Shown: positions 49,640-60,278 of the stretch, in pieces | Layout of the letters: each line of letters opens with the position of its first letter | Numbering within the stretch: the first letter of the stretch is position 1 | Source of the DNA: Tubiluchus corallicola | Taxonomy: Eukaryota > Priapulida > Priapulimorpha > Priapulimorphida > Tubiluchidae | Direction: 5' to 3' | NCBI GenBank assembly: GCA_030141605.1 | Contig: JAQGDQ010000012.1 | Span: forward strand, 1,444,359 to 1,508,358 | Length of the DNA stretch: 64,000 bases | Notes under the pieces: generated by a model | What the model was told of the DNA's origin: nothing | The model's database searches: none | The model's input: only the letters and a program-made list of their open reading frames with translations | Made by a program: the position numbers and the translations under genes

Positions 49640-50060
49640 CCACACTTTCAGTGCTGGGAATGGCGCATGCTCAACGCGATCTCCGCCCGTAGATTCTAAT
49701 AAACTCATAAAAGTTATGATTTGGCGTAATACATAGCTCAGTGGCGTCGTCTCGTCATGTGCTCCTTCATATCGTGTAGGACGAACAAATTCTTTCGTTT
49801 GCTTTCGTCCAATACCTATGCGAGTTTAATCTACCCCGCCCTCTAGCGGGCTGCACGCAAACTCTTGTCGGGCCTTTGTCGGCGAATTTACAACACTTCA
49901 GCTGCTACTTCAGCTAAATTAGCGGCGAGTAATAAACAAATGGCTGCCGTCCAGCGACGAAATGAACACCGGAAGTGCAGATAGCCGGACTGTCAGCCAG
50001 TTCCGATGTCTCACACCCGAGATTGAATAGACTGAAACCGCACGTGCGCGGTTTCCTGAA
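49640..50060. promoter_or_regulatory. GC-rich promoter-like island without an assigned gene
   Basis: Contains ACCGGAAGTG (full ETS/GABP consensus, 49968-49977), ACAAATGGCTGCC, CCGCTAGAGGGCGG on the minus strand (49836-49849, 13 of 14 positions of a vertebrate CTCF consensus as I recall it), and GAAACCGC-ACGTGC-GCGGTTTC (50034-50055) containing a CACGTG E-box. Such clusters mark housekeeping promoters. A short frame MAAVQRRNEHRK on the plus strand could be a first exon, but I cannot find its continuation. Confidence 0.35.
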
Positions 50061-50504
50061 TTTACTACTGTGCAACGATTTCTGTAATTTTCAATCTAAC
50101 ATAATTGGATGGCTTCAACTATGACAATAGCTTGTAGCTGTAGGCCTAAATTTATAATTGCCGAAAGTTTGGAAACGCTCATAAATTAGTTGTCATTTTC
50201 GTAGTGCAAAATTTTTCAAAAAATACGGATCTCGTTTGCCTTCAATTTAAATGAATTAAATGTATTGACACTCACGGAGAATTATTGAGTGAAATAATTT
50301 TGAACACATTTCAATAGAATAACAGCTTCAATGTTAAAAGATGTTATTGCCTCATGCAACAACTGTTTAGGCAAAACATTGTTTTCCTGCGTAATGATAA
50401 TCTTATTGTTTTTAATACCTAAAAATTATTGAATATTTCACACATTTCACCGCCTTCCCTCAAAGTTTTGGTGTTTATGCAGCTACAGGCACACAGCTTA
50501 CAGG

Positions 50505-50853
50505 GGTTTTGGACCAGAGATTTTCGACAGAAACGTTTTGGACATATGGGTTATTTGGATGCAAAACGATTTTGGACACAGAACATTTTGGATACGTAGG
50601 TTATGTTGACACAGGCCGTTTGGACACATTGGGTATTTAGACACTATGGGTTTTGGACACATAGGTCATTTAGACACTAGGTATTTTGGACATATAGGAC
50701 ATATGGACACAAAGTGATTTGGACACATAGGTTATTTAGACACTAGTCTTAAGCTGATTTAGACACTAGTCTTAAGCTGTTTAGACACTGAGGTTTTTTG
50801 AAATATAAGACATTTGGACACTAGTGTTTTGCACACAGGACATTTAGAAACGT
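50505..50853. repeat. Degenerate minisatellite, unit about TTTGGACACATAGGTTAT
   Basis: Roughly nineteen head-to-tail copies of a 17-18 bp unit, all in one orientation, with drift (TTTAGACACTAGG, TTTTGGACATATAGG). A 23-bp block with ACTAGTCTTAAGCTG is itself duplicated at about 50742-50788. Confidence 0.75.
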
Positions 50854-52593
50854 AGAAATTCACTCTTTAGATGCAAAAGGTATCATTTGGATTCAATCGG
50901 GAAATCGTATCAATTAGCAACATTGGTTATTTAGTTATGCCCTGTTCTTGGAGATGGTTCAGTTTAAAGGTCCTATGTCACTATTTTTTATGTTATATTC
51001 TTTTATAGCGCAGGCGGAATTACATAAGTCTTAATTTATAGAATAGTTTTGATGCATACTTTTATGTGATTTGGTAATTTAAATTAAGTGCTGTTGGTAT
51101 TGCTATAGTAAGTGCTAAATTAAGTGCTATATTATCACCGGCATATACCTCAAGAATTACACGCCAACCCTAAACCAGTTATTATTTACAACGACATTTT
51201 TCATGAACTCATATCGGATCACCCATCTAGTGGCATTCGCTTCAAATTGTTGCACAACTACATAAAGTCTACTAAGCGTTTTACTAATTCAATGTATATT
51301 GATATGTACAATGAATTGTAACCAGAGTATTTTGAATTTTGTACTTTTGAATTAAACACCAGTTACTGAGCAATCATACTTTTGTACAACTTGTATATTT
51401 CAATTTTAAGTACGATTAACTAATGAATTACTTGTTTTTGAACTAACTATCTATGTAACTATACTCTTGATAACCAGCTGTATATACCTGTTCTCAACTA
51501 AAATGCATTTGTTGTACAGCGGGAAAAATTCTGGTCAGTAATATTACCGCAAGTCGATCCACTTAAAATAAATAAAGTTTATATATATAAAAAACCATAG
51601 ATCAAACAAATGATACATTATTTACAGTATTTTGAAAGATTCTTTTTCTCACCATCTCAAATCCAACGCCTCCACCATTAACCATTAACTGCAGTCTGCA
51701 AGTCAAAAAGTGCTGAAATATTAAGGGGTTTCATAGTATGCGGATATGCGGAAGCACTGACGGTAACTGCGGCAGGTGCGATCGACAGGGTACGGCGAGA
51801 TTTCTTGCAGCCAGTAACTTTTCACGCTGAACAGAAAAATATCTCTTACTAAAAACAAGGACCTACTAGAATGTAAACCTAGCAATACAGTGATGATGAT
51901 GGTAAAACCACTGCATTAAATATTTAAAAAATGCATTCAATAAGGAGGGGAGAGCAATTAACACTAGCGCAGACTAGTGGTCACTGAATCCAATCCAAGA
52001 CAATACACAAAGACATTTCACTAAAAACATTGTAATATTTGGACATGTAGATTATTCCGAAGACAGGTGTATTATTCATAACAAAATTATTTGAAAGACA
52101 CTAATATTAAAATGTGTCATAAAATTAGGTTATATTCATATTGAAAACGCTGTAAGTGCCCAATGATCATTTTACTATGGATTTGAATATCAAATCAAAA
52201 TAGAGAAACTATAGAGGAATACTTGACACATTATGAGTTACCTAAAACAATACGTTGGTGTTTGTGTATAGATTTATAGGGCTGCTTAAAAAGGGTTCGG
52301 TGGTGGCGCGATCACCCTTGTTCCGGCATCCTTAGACGAGTCTTTCGTACAAGCTGACACTATAGCGACTTCTGAAATATTACTGCTGAAAATTTCATAT
52401 TTAGTTGTACAGTTTTAAGCCAGCTTTAACAGCTACGCTTCAGTTTAGTTTCATTATCTCGAATGAGTCACCCCGCGGCACTACCTGATCCTCCACCGAT
52501 ATTAGTGAGACACTGTAACCACTTTTGCCCATGTTAGAAACATTTAATGAGCAAATTTTGACGTTTTACATATACAGTATATTCGTTTATTAC

Positions 52594-52607
52594 ATGTGTG
52601 ATATATA

Positions 52608-52667
<60 letters not shown>

Positions 52668-52688
52668 ATTATATATCTCACATACATA
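52594..52688. repeat. (TA)n inside a longer palindrome
   Basis: About 27 TA units (52611-52665) flanked by matching inverted arms: GTGATATATAACCTTATA on the left, TATAAGATTATATATCTCAC on the right. Confidence 0.8.
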
Positions 52689-52741
52689 TTATGACACATC
52701 ATTGCATATGTATATATAAAGTGTCATACGTATACTACTAA

Positions 52742-52772
<31 letters not shown>

Positions 52773-53269
52773 TTCTGAAACATAAAGCTCATTTTTGCAC
52801 ATACACAACGTTAACACATCAATGGGTAAATGCTATAATTTTATGTTCAATCCAGTTAATCCATCAAAACCAATGCAAACCTTAGAAAACGAGAAAAACA
52901 GTTCAAGATATCTCTCATTTCACATTTGTTTTTTGTAGGGCGATTTTGTGATAATGGTACATGGATTATAGATTGTACGATTATAGATTATAGATAGATT
53001 TATAGATTATAGAAAGTAGATCGTTGCAATTACTGTCTCTCACCTCTAACTTCCTAATAGTACTATTGTAGGTAGAGTTAGGTAAATAAGACGCGAAGCT
53101 TGTATTCCAACTAAATCCGCTATTAAACATTCCAACTAGTAAAGCGCAGTCGAACACATTTTCCTTCACCTAGTAAGGGAAATGTTGATTCTTCTCTACA
53201 AAGGCAAAAAGCTTTATGAACTGCTGATTTTTTCTTTCATGTGTTCTCTACCAGTATTTATTTTCCCAA

Positions 53270-53660
53270 TCCTCGATCATCATAGCCCCAAGGTAGACGT
53301 ACTTTTCTGCCTGGGTACAACCATGTTCTCATCAGTAACCATAAACTGAGAACTGAGTTTACTAGCGTTCACATTTCGAATTTTTTTGTAGAATGATGAC
53401 GCAGTTTTGAAGTTTAGCTGTGCCTGTGACCTACGTTAGCATTTGTTCATCATACCTTCTTTGCTTTTACAATCCTCACTTTTCCTGTAGGGCTTGCTCA
53501 AAGTTTTATTCTTTGTGTTGAAGAGCCGATGGTCATAGGTTTTGCATTTGCTATGGATGATGCTGATTCCTCTGTAATTTGCGATTTATCTCCTAGCTGC
53601 AGAACACAAACTGACAACGTGCTGTTTTTCTTCAGGTCGACGAATGATGTCACTGGTGGA
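53270..53660 (-). pseudogene. Decayed non-LTR retrotransposon (reverse transcriptase) fragment
   Basis: On the minus strand, in broken frames, ANYRGISIIHSKCKTYDHR recalls the N-Y-R-G-I-S-L-L-S block of LINE reverse transcriptases, and QAEKYVYLGAMMIEDWEN recalls the K-Y-L-G-x-x-I-x-E-D-G block near the RT C-terminus. The intervening catalytic region is missing. A dead, internally deleted copy. Confidence 0.5.
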
Positions 53661-54769
53661 AAAATGGGCGTTCAAAATAGAAACACCCAAGCATGAAATG
53701 AAAGTTATTGCTTGTCACACTTTTATTAGTAAATCTTTCTAACATCTTTCCTGTTGTTAATAGTATTGAACAATTGTTAAGAGTACTGAAATAAGCCTAA
53801 CTTCCCTGAACGCTTGTTTTTAATATGCTGGAAAACAGCATTGTCAGCTGACAATAATGATCATGTTTACAATATTTCTAGCAAAATAACTGTAAGTCAT
53901 TTAATGTCTAAAATTAACAAGCTAAAATGCCACCTAACGTACTTTGTGCATGAACATACATTGCAACTCAACACGAATTGTACTGCGTAATTTTTGTTTA
54001 AATTATTGCTATGCAAGTTTCAAAATCCTTTACCTGCTTGTTTTGAATTAACCTCGCTTAACAATTTTCCACAAGAACAGTTTAATTTTGGCACATTATA
54101 CAAAATTGTTTATTGCACGAATTATACACTACTTAAAACTACATAATTATAAAATCAGCAGTGCAAAATAAATGTACAACAATGGGTTTTGATTCAAAGA
54201 TTTTACATGACAACCATATAAGGAGATAAAGTTTAAAAGAATGATGTTAATGTACTAGTAACTGTGATGTCAACATGAACTTGACGTAAAAAATTAGCTA
54301 AGGCAACATGAACTTAACGTAAAAAATTAGCTAAGGCATCTCTTACAAAGCCAAAACTGTCGCAGACAAACTACTAAAATGGCAATGGTCTGTCAAACAA
54401 CAATGAGTCTAGACTAAGGTATTCACAGACTGAATGAAACAAAACATCTTCGTGGCTGTAGGATACTCCGAAGTATATACGAGTTTATATTTAATTTTAA
54501 TGACTCAAATCTGCAAGTTCTTCATCCATATCGTAATTAACAAATATCAACAAATGAAATAAATAAACAGCTTAGACAGCCTCAATATGGTACAATATAT
54601 TTTCATCAAATGTCTGGATGCACAATATAGGAAGACTGCACGATTATATACATAATCTTGATCACCTTTAAGTTTTCATCAACTGAAGAAGGCTTTACGA
54701 AGCATTTTGATATAAAACGTAACATACTATATAAAAGCTATTGATACACTCATTTATTTTATGTTCATA

Positions 54770-54775
54770 TTTATT
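54770..54775 (-). terminator. DCP2: Candidate polyadenylation signal of DCP2
   Basis: AATAAA on the minus strand about 65 bases past the DCP2 stop; another lies about 15 bp further on. Confidence 0.5.
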
Positions 54776-54839
54776 GACTCTATTTTTGAAAATGTTCCAG
54801 CTATCTGTCTCTACACATCATAAAAACATGGTTGTAGTT

Positions 54840-55955
54840 TCACTCAAAACATGCCAATATTTTCTTCCTATCAAAGCAAAAGTTATCCCACGCTGCTGAA
54901 CCAAAATCTGGATCTTGACCGCACACCTTTTTAAATGGACATTTTTCGCTGGGACTTTTGAACTCACTCAACAGTGACTTCCGTGCTGCGTCGTTCTGTT
55001 CTGGTGGATTATTACTTCTGCTCAATATTTGTATATTATGCTGATTTTTGCTGATGTTCTGATTGCTTACAAAGTATGACTTGTAGCCACTGTTCAACAT
55101 AGACTCTTTCCCAGTCTGCTTTTGGTTTTTATAGTTACTAGGAGATGCCGAACTTCCTCTAAGTGGTTTCACTGGGAGATACTCGCTGAGTTCATTCTGA
55201 TTCTGCTGCTGGAAATATTGCTGCATCCTTTCTTTTTGCTTCTTCCTGTCAGCTTCGTCCATCGAGCGACTTCCTTGCCTTATTTTCGGCTTTCCCTTTG
55301 CAGAGCCACTAAGCTCATCCTCAGCTGAATTGCCCAAATACCTGGCCACCCATTTGCGCAAATTCTTCACAAATGGTATTACTGTGAAGAAACTATTTGC
55401 ATTCAGTCCCAAATTGTTCTTAGGCGTCTGGTCTTTTTTATGAACAGGGAGATCATTTAATGCAAACCACTCTAAGCTCTTTATCTCCTGCCGAGTCTTT
55501 GGCTTAAACTCAGTGTCCTTTGGCACCCCAGGAATTATATATAACCTAATTAACTGTTCGTTTAAATGATGTTCAAGGAAATCATTTTCATTAATCAATT
55601 CACTGATATCAAATCCAGTTTCTTCCTTGACTTCCCGAATAGCACAATTTGTTGGAGCTTCTTCTTCATTAACTTTGCCTTTAGGAAAGCCCCAGCTAAC
55701 CTTTGCCCAATAACCTTGTACAAGGAGACAATATTCCAAAGTCTTGTCAAGTAAAATAGCTCCGTAAGTGGGTACCGACATCTTGTAACCCTTCCACTCT
55801 TCCAAGATATCTTCCACTGATCGCTCTTCTTCTTTTTCTATCAGAAATGGACAAGCTTTGAACACCTGCCGTGCAAATTGCTTCATACCAACAGGCTGCA
55901 AATTTTCATACTCTTGTAAACAATGGTCAAGGTAAAACCAGTGAGCCAACTCAAT
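54840..55955 (-). CDS. DCP2: DCP2 coding exon 2: rest of regulatory domain, Nudix domain, C-terminal tail
   Basis: Begins [18 protein letters not shown] behind acceptor tttcag and runs 371 codons to the stop at 54840. It contains [20 protein letters not shown] with the Nudix box. Phase 0 at both sides of the intron. Confidence 0.97.
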   Translation of the reverse strand: MELAHWFYLDHCLQEYENLQPVGMKQFARQVFKACPFLIEKEEERSVEDILEEWKGYKMSVPTYGAILLDKTLEYCLLVQGYWAKVSWGFPKGKVNEEEAPTNCAIREVKEETGFDISELINENDFLEHHLNEQLIRLYIIPGVPKDTEFKPKTRQEIKSLEWFALNDLPVHKKDQTPKNNLGLNANSFFTVIPFVKNLRKWVARYLGNSAEDELSGSAKGKPKIRQGSRSMDEADRKKQKERMQQYFQQQNQNELSEYLPVKPLRGSSASPSNYKNQKQTGKESMLNSGYKSYFVSNQNISKNQHNIQILSRSNNPPEQNDAARKSLLSEFKSPSEKCPFKKVCGQDPDFGSAAWDNFCFDRKKILACFE

Positions 55956-56341
55956 CTGAAATGAAAATTAAATAATAATCAATTTTCTATTAAATATAGT
56001 TCAATAACCAAATGTGGGCAAGTGTATCCCGAAAGTCATTCCTGCATACAATCATCACCACTGACATGTATTTGACAGGTTCTGCCAAAAAGACCTCAGT
56101 CGTCACTATAGAAGTTAATAATTTATAAATAGAAAAGTCAATTTTGTGAGAAAATTGTTAGGCTACAACAGTTCCAATTACCCGACACACCTAGGAAACC
56201 CCATAGCATCACCATGGCAATCTGTGGCACTTTTTGTGTTTCACTTAACACACAGAAATAGAACATCTTAAAAAGAGTTTAAGCAGTCACAAATAACACA
56301 TAAAATATTGCATAATCCAGTTATAAAAAATACAATAGTAC
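55956..56341 (-). other. DCP2: DCP2 intron (386 bp)
   Basis: GTACTA donor after FQ and TTTCAG acceptor before IELAH. No other structure seen. Confidence 0.9.
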
Positions 56342-56491
56342 CTGAAAGCAAACTCGAATTACGTCACTTTTTTCTTCTTTGGGAACATTTATAACAAATC
56401 GTGTGCAAAGATCCATAAGTAAATCCTCAGGAATTTGATAGCTGAGTTTAGGAGATGCAGCCACTTCCGGAAACACTGATCCCGATTCCAT
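56342..56491 (-). CDS. DCP2: DCP2 coding exon 1
   Basis: Encodes MESGSVFPEVAASPKLSYQI through PKEEKSDVIRVCFQ, 50 codons, phase 0. The block PEDLLMDLCTRFVINVP aligns with human PGSVLDDLCSRFILHIP. A TTAACAG acceptor-like sequence lies one base before the ATG. Confidence 0.93.
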
Positions 56492-56536
56492 GCTGTTAAG
56501 GTTTCACAAATCGTACATAAGTGTACTATTGCAATT

Positions 56537-56542
56537 TTTAAT
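56537..56542 (-). terminator. TIMM10B: Possible variant polyadenylation signal of TIMM10B
   Basis: ATTAAA on the minus strand, about 165 bases past the TIMM10B stop and 45 bases before the DCP2 ATG. No canonical AATAAA occurs in the 216-bp gap. Confidence 0.3.
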
Positions 56543-56707
56543 ATTGATATGGCAAATAAAAAATACCATTACTACAATATACTGTGTCAGTTAATTATAA
56601 AGACAATATCCTACAATATTCACAAAAAGGACAACAACCACAACATATGTAACTATCCTTCCTGGGTTCAGTACGAAGTGTTTTTAACTAAACTTCACTT
56701 TTAAAAA

Positions 56708-56845
56708 CTATTGGGTCTGTGCTGCTGTACTTGCTGCCACTTGTTCAGCTATTCGTTGCTGTTCCAAGTTTTTTTCCATGAACAATGCCATTATCTTATG
56801 GTTGATGTTGACATGCTTGGTAGAACACTTAGTAACACACTTCAT
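56708..56845 (-). CDS. TIMM10B: TIMM10B last coding exon: second CX3C motif and C-terminus
   Basis: Acceptor tttttag precedes 56845. It encodes MKCVTKCSTKHVNINHKIMA then LFMEKNLEQQRIAEQVAAST and AAQTQ, stop TAG at 56708-56710. Phase 0 at its start, so it joins SEEE of the previous exon. The leading Met is internal, not a start. Confidence 0.88.
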   Translation of the reverse strand: MKCVTKCSTKHVNINHKIMALFMEKNLEQQRIAEQVAASTAAQTQ

Positions 56846-56892
56846 CTAAAAACATATAAAGTAGAACCCATAATTAAAGTTAGTGATGCACA

Positions 56893-58100
56893 CTAAAAAT
56901 GTAAAAAACGGGGTTAACAAAGACAAAGGCAAATAAGGCAATGGTAGCAAAGACAAACATAAAAAAGCAAGTGATTAAAAGGTAAAAGAAAAAGTCCAAT
57001 ATATAAAATCAAAGGCAATTTATGTAATAAGTAATTTTTAGCAACACAAATAAAAGGTAAAAAGCAAAAGAAAATTAGTCAAATATAAAGCCATAGGAAT
57101 TATTCCGCTTGCAAAACCGAGGCAAAAACTCGGGATAATAAGAAATGAAAACCAACAAAACTGTTTTTAAATCATTATCAAAGAGGAATGGAGGCAGCAA
57201 AGAGACACTTATTTAGTTCTTTTCTATGTTGTTCTTTCCAACCAGTGCTCACCATTTGAAAGAATGAAGCAGTTAAAATAACAAAAATGACTGACTACCT
57301 TGCCAAAGCAGACAATTCACATGAACTTGTATCCTTTTCCGAAAACGGCTAAAATTTACAATTCCCGCACACAAGAAATTAGTTCATGAAGCGGGTTAGG
57401 ATTAGGGTTAGAGTTAGGATTAGGGTCAGGGTTAAGATTAGGATCAGGGTTTGTTTAGGGTTTGATTAGGGTTAGCGTTGGGGTTAGGGACTGCACTTTG
57501 TTAGTAAATTTTGGGAGAAGATCAACAACAGAATTTTAAATACAATGACCAAACAACTTTCTTCTTGATAATTCCAAAGCTCTACTTCATAAATAGATCA
57601 CTCAAATTTCATTGCCCTGACGTATAGATAACAAGTAGGTTAATAAATGGTGTTTTGCCAGGGAATATAATATTGCATTTGTGCATACAATCTTCTTCTA
57701 AAATGTTCAATTCTGTAAACAATAGATAGCAACTACAACTATGACTGGTGCATATTATGTCTAACATGATTGAAAATTCCAGCAAACTTGTGTTAATTTG
57801 AATTCATCTATTTAACTTCATTTTCTAAATCATAATTTCATAGGTATAACAACAGTCCATAGTTCATCAAGTCTAATCTCTTTAATCCTCACCCTTTTAA
57901 TCTTTACTCTTTTATTATTAAAATTCTTTTTATCTATCCAATGCTTTTTTATTTTTGCATTTTTTGCCAATTTCGTTTTTTCCAATAAATTTGTTACCAA
58001 TTATGCTTCACTTTTCTTTATTTATTGCCTTTTACCTGAATTGTTTTTTAACCTTTAGTCTTTTTTGTAATTGACTTTTTGGTCTCTTGCCTTTTCACAT
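56893..58100. repeat. Foldback-like repeat element in the TIMM10B intron
   Basis: The left arm reads AAAGGCAAATAAGGCAATGG, GGTAAAAGAAAAAG and GGTAAAAAGCAAAAG. The right arm carries the reverse complements (TTGCCTTTTACC, TTGCCTTTTCAC, TTTTTTAACC). The arms are degenerate; the pairing is by shared units, not a clean alignment. Confidence 0.4.
57393..57489 (+). repeat. Degenerate interstitial telomere-like repeat (TTAGGG)n
   Basis: About fifteen variants of TTAGGG (TTAGGA, TCAGGG, TTAAGA, TTTAGGG) in one orientation. Confidence 0.8.
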
Positions 58101-58444
58101 AACTCTAAGCAAAAGACACGAAGCAGTTTTTAAGTGCTAGCAAGTTAGGAAAAAAATTCATCCACTGACTAAATCATGCAGTTCTTAGACAAATTTGAAG
58201 TTAAAATAATGCAGAATAAAGCGTCTAAATTACAGATACACATCTGTTGTTTTTCATGATAACCATTAATAGCTCGCCTGTAATTATGGATACACAATAA
58301 TTCATTTGTCAATAATTTAACAATTTATTGTCTCTTATTCTAGCAAAAGCTTTTGCGTCATCACCCTTAGTTTTTGCCAAAAAGGCAAATGTTGTTGTTA
58401 TTATGACATCATCTGCAAATAAGGACAACGAAAATCATATTTAC

Positions 58445-58540
58445 CTCTTCTTCACTAAGGCTTCTGCTGTATAAGTCGCTGACACATGCATCAAAACAAG
58501 CTTGAGTCACTTTATTATACAATGCCAGGAAATCTCTAAA
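58445..58540 (-). CDS. TIMM10B: TIMM10B internal exon: first CX3C motif
   Basis: On the minus strand the acceptor atttcag precedes TTTAGAGATTTC and donor GTAAAT follows GAAGAAGAG. It encodes FRDFLALYNKVTQACFDACV then SDLYSRSLSEEE, 32 codons, phase 0 at both ends. No in-frame ATG lies immediately upstream, so a further 5' exon is needed. Confidence 0.87.
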
Positions 58541-58628
58541 CTGAAATTAATGTCATATTTTGACTCATAATTTACAGCAACTTATTAAAAGAATATATAG
58601 ATGCTTTGTATATGTATATATAGAAATG

Positions 58629-58742
58629 TATATATATATATATATATTGTATACAAATACACACACACGCACGCACGCACATGCACGCACGCACGCACAC
58701 ACACACACACACACACGCCCTCGCACGCACGCACACACACAT
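58629..58742. repeat. (TA)n and (CA)n/(CACG)n compound microsatellite
   Basis: TA units at 58629-58647, then CACA/CGCACGCA units from about 58659. The apparent open frames here on both strands are artefacts of the repeat. Confidence 0.95.
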
Positions 58743-60278
58743 ATCGTTGACTAATGTCTCTCGCCTGTTCATGAAACAAGAATTATGAAATACAAACTTT
58801 GTTCTTCATTTTTGAAAACTACACTTGCTGCAGCTGTGCCACATCAAGTTTTTTGGATTTGCAATACATTTCGCTATTATTTTGTTTCAACAAAGGATCA
58901 ACATAATACACTACCGATACACTGAATGTACGATATATCGATCACTTGAAGAAACCAGATAGTGCAAGATATAGGCTATACATCGCATCAAACTTCAGAT
59001 CAAAAGACTAGGCCTTTCACCGTAACTGAAGATATTCTACATTATATAACGAGATCATACCATATGTGTTGCTTCATTCACAGTCCACTGTTTACAAACA
59101 ACACATTAGTAAATTATTTATATAAAAATTCTAATTTTGAAAATACTTTTTATGAGGTAATATTTAAAATGACAACAATATTAGTGCGAATCACTTGTGA
59201 AATACATAAAATAAATTGTTACTTGTTTCAGAAGGCTTACATTGTTTATAACCGGATCACCCATAAAATGGTAACAGGTAAGATCATAGAATATAAAGAA
59301 TCACTTTACTTTGTGCACCTATAAACAGAAAATTGGTTACGTATAACCACAGTCACAAAAATATGCAAAAACTGATATATATTTTTGCATCATGTTCAAA
59401 TGTACAGCAAGTCTCAAATTTTTTTAGCTATAGTTTTACAGCTTTGTTAGAAGCATCAAAAAAGAGGCGGCAGATGTATTTATTGCATTCCAACTTCAAG
59501 ACATTCTCACATTGTACATTTGCCTCATTTCAAAACTTCTTTGTATCCTACACACCAATTTATACAGTTCTTGACTTCCACTAAATCATTTACATCTTAA
59601 TTACATGTGAAACTTTGGGAACTTATGACAGTTTTAAGATAGATTTGTAAGTGCAAGTTAAGGTGAGATTCATCATCCACATTTACATTTGGAATTTCAT
59701 TGAGACTCTTTCTGCTCGCAAAGGTGTCCTCTTCTTCAAACAGAGCTTAAAAAGCTCTAACAGATTTACATTGTCACCACAGAAATTTTAGCTAACTCAA
59801 CCAATTATTAATTAGCACATATACTGGACTAAAGTTTTATTGATTTCATAAGTTTTTAAGGGAAGTACAAAAGTATTAAACTGAGATTTTAATACTTAAT
59901 TGCTGTTAAATACAACTGGTAAATATTTAGGGCTGACAGTTATCCTGTACATTTATTAAATTTGCTAAATGTTTACACGGTGCTTAGTGCTTACAAAAGA
60001 AAACGATTCCGCTTACCCCTGACTAATTATTAAACCTAATATTCAGCTGTGTTACTACTCAAAGGGAATTTTAATGCAAAGATTAGTCAAATTTACCTGA
60101 CATACAATGAAATTATAAATTAATAGTCAGATCAGTAAATCAACCTTTCCGTAAAATTTTAAGGAACCAGTTTTTGGCATCGAGTAGAGCTGAGGTGTTT
60201 CATTTGTGTCCAATATACTTGTAATTTATACTGCATTTGCGATTTTAAGCAAAATTTTATCAATTTTTGTGTGATTTT
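58743..60278. other. Region upstream of TIMM10B; no gene assigned
   Basis: Should contain the first TIMM10B exon and promoter, which I cannot place. Otherwise AT-rich with no coding or repeat structure that I can support. Confidence 0.5.

Larger units (their letters stand above)
54840..56491 (-). other. DCP2: DCP2 gene (mRNA-decapping enzyme 2), span of coding exons
   Basis: Two exons give a 421-residue protein. DCP2 is the Nudix pyrophosphatase that removes the m7G cap from mRNA in the cytoplasm and P-bodies, releasing m7GDP. The N-terminal regulatory domain has IPEDLLMDLCTRFVINVP and [15 protein letters not shown], nearly identical to the human protein. The catalytic domain carries the Nudix box G-x5-E-x7-REVKEETGF (about 143-165, catalytic glutamates at 161-162). 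[20 protein letters not shown] belongs to the Box B region. A low-complexity Gln/Asn/Ser-rich tail ends in [17 protein letters not shown], matching the conserved C-terminal segment of human DCP2 (FKFDHNAIMKILDL), known to bind EDC4. All key residues look intact. The single intron is unusually few for the family. TIMM10B lies 216 bp upstream on the same strand. Confidence 0.97.
56846..58444 (-). other. TIMM10B: TIMM10B intron (1.6 kb) with inverted A-rich/T-rich arms
   Basis: GTAAAT donor and TTTTAG acceptor. It contains an A-rich array (56893-57085) with AAGGCAA and GGTAAAAG words, a telomere-like tract (57393-57489), and a T-rich array (57880-58100) that reads as the same words on the other strand. 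Confidence 0.75.
56708..58540 (-). other. TIMM10B: TIMM10B gene (small Tim chaperone, Tim9b/Tim10b), span of identified exons
   Basis: Two exons give the twin CX3C core: LALYNKVTQACFDACVSDL and CVTKCSTKHVNINHKIMAL. TIMM10B is a small Tim protein of the mitochondrial intermembrane space that joins the TIM22 complex and guides hydrophobic carrier proteins to the inner membrane. The spacing between the two CX3C motifs (15 residues) equals that of human TIMM10B, and FRDFLALYNKVTQACFDAC closely matches human LRDFLLVYNRMTELCFQRC, separating it from TIMM9 and TIMM10. The C-terminus EQQRIAEQVAASTAAQTQ is a short helix. The first exon, expected to hold only the start and about 7 residues, was not identified with confidence. 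The intron carries an inverted-arm repeat element with telomere-like repeats. Confidence 0.88.

Noticed and set aside
51124-51321. 65-residue plus-strand frame near the GC-rich island
   Set aside because: Looks protein-like but has no recognised family, and no splice link to the island could be established.
52480-52540. Minus-strand 30-residue frame MGKSGYSVSLISVEDQ with a possible donor
   Set aside because: No downstream or upstream exon found and no family recognised.
58560-58779. Open frames rich in His-Thr or Val-Cys on both strands
   Set aside because: Translations of the (CA)n/(CACG)n repeat.
60096-60115. ATGTCAG|GTAAAT on the minus strand as first TIMM10B exon
   Set aside because: Joining it to the next exon gives ATG TCA GTT TAG, an immediate stop; the phase that would work has no upstream ATG.
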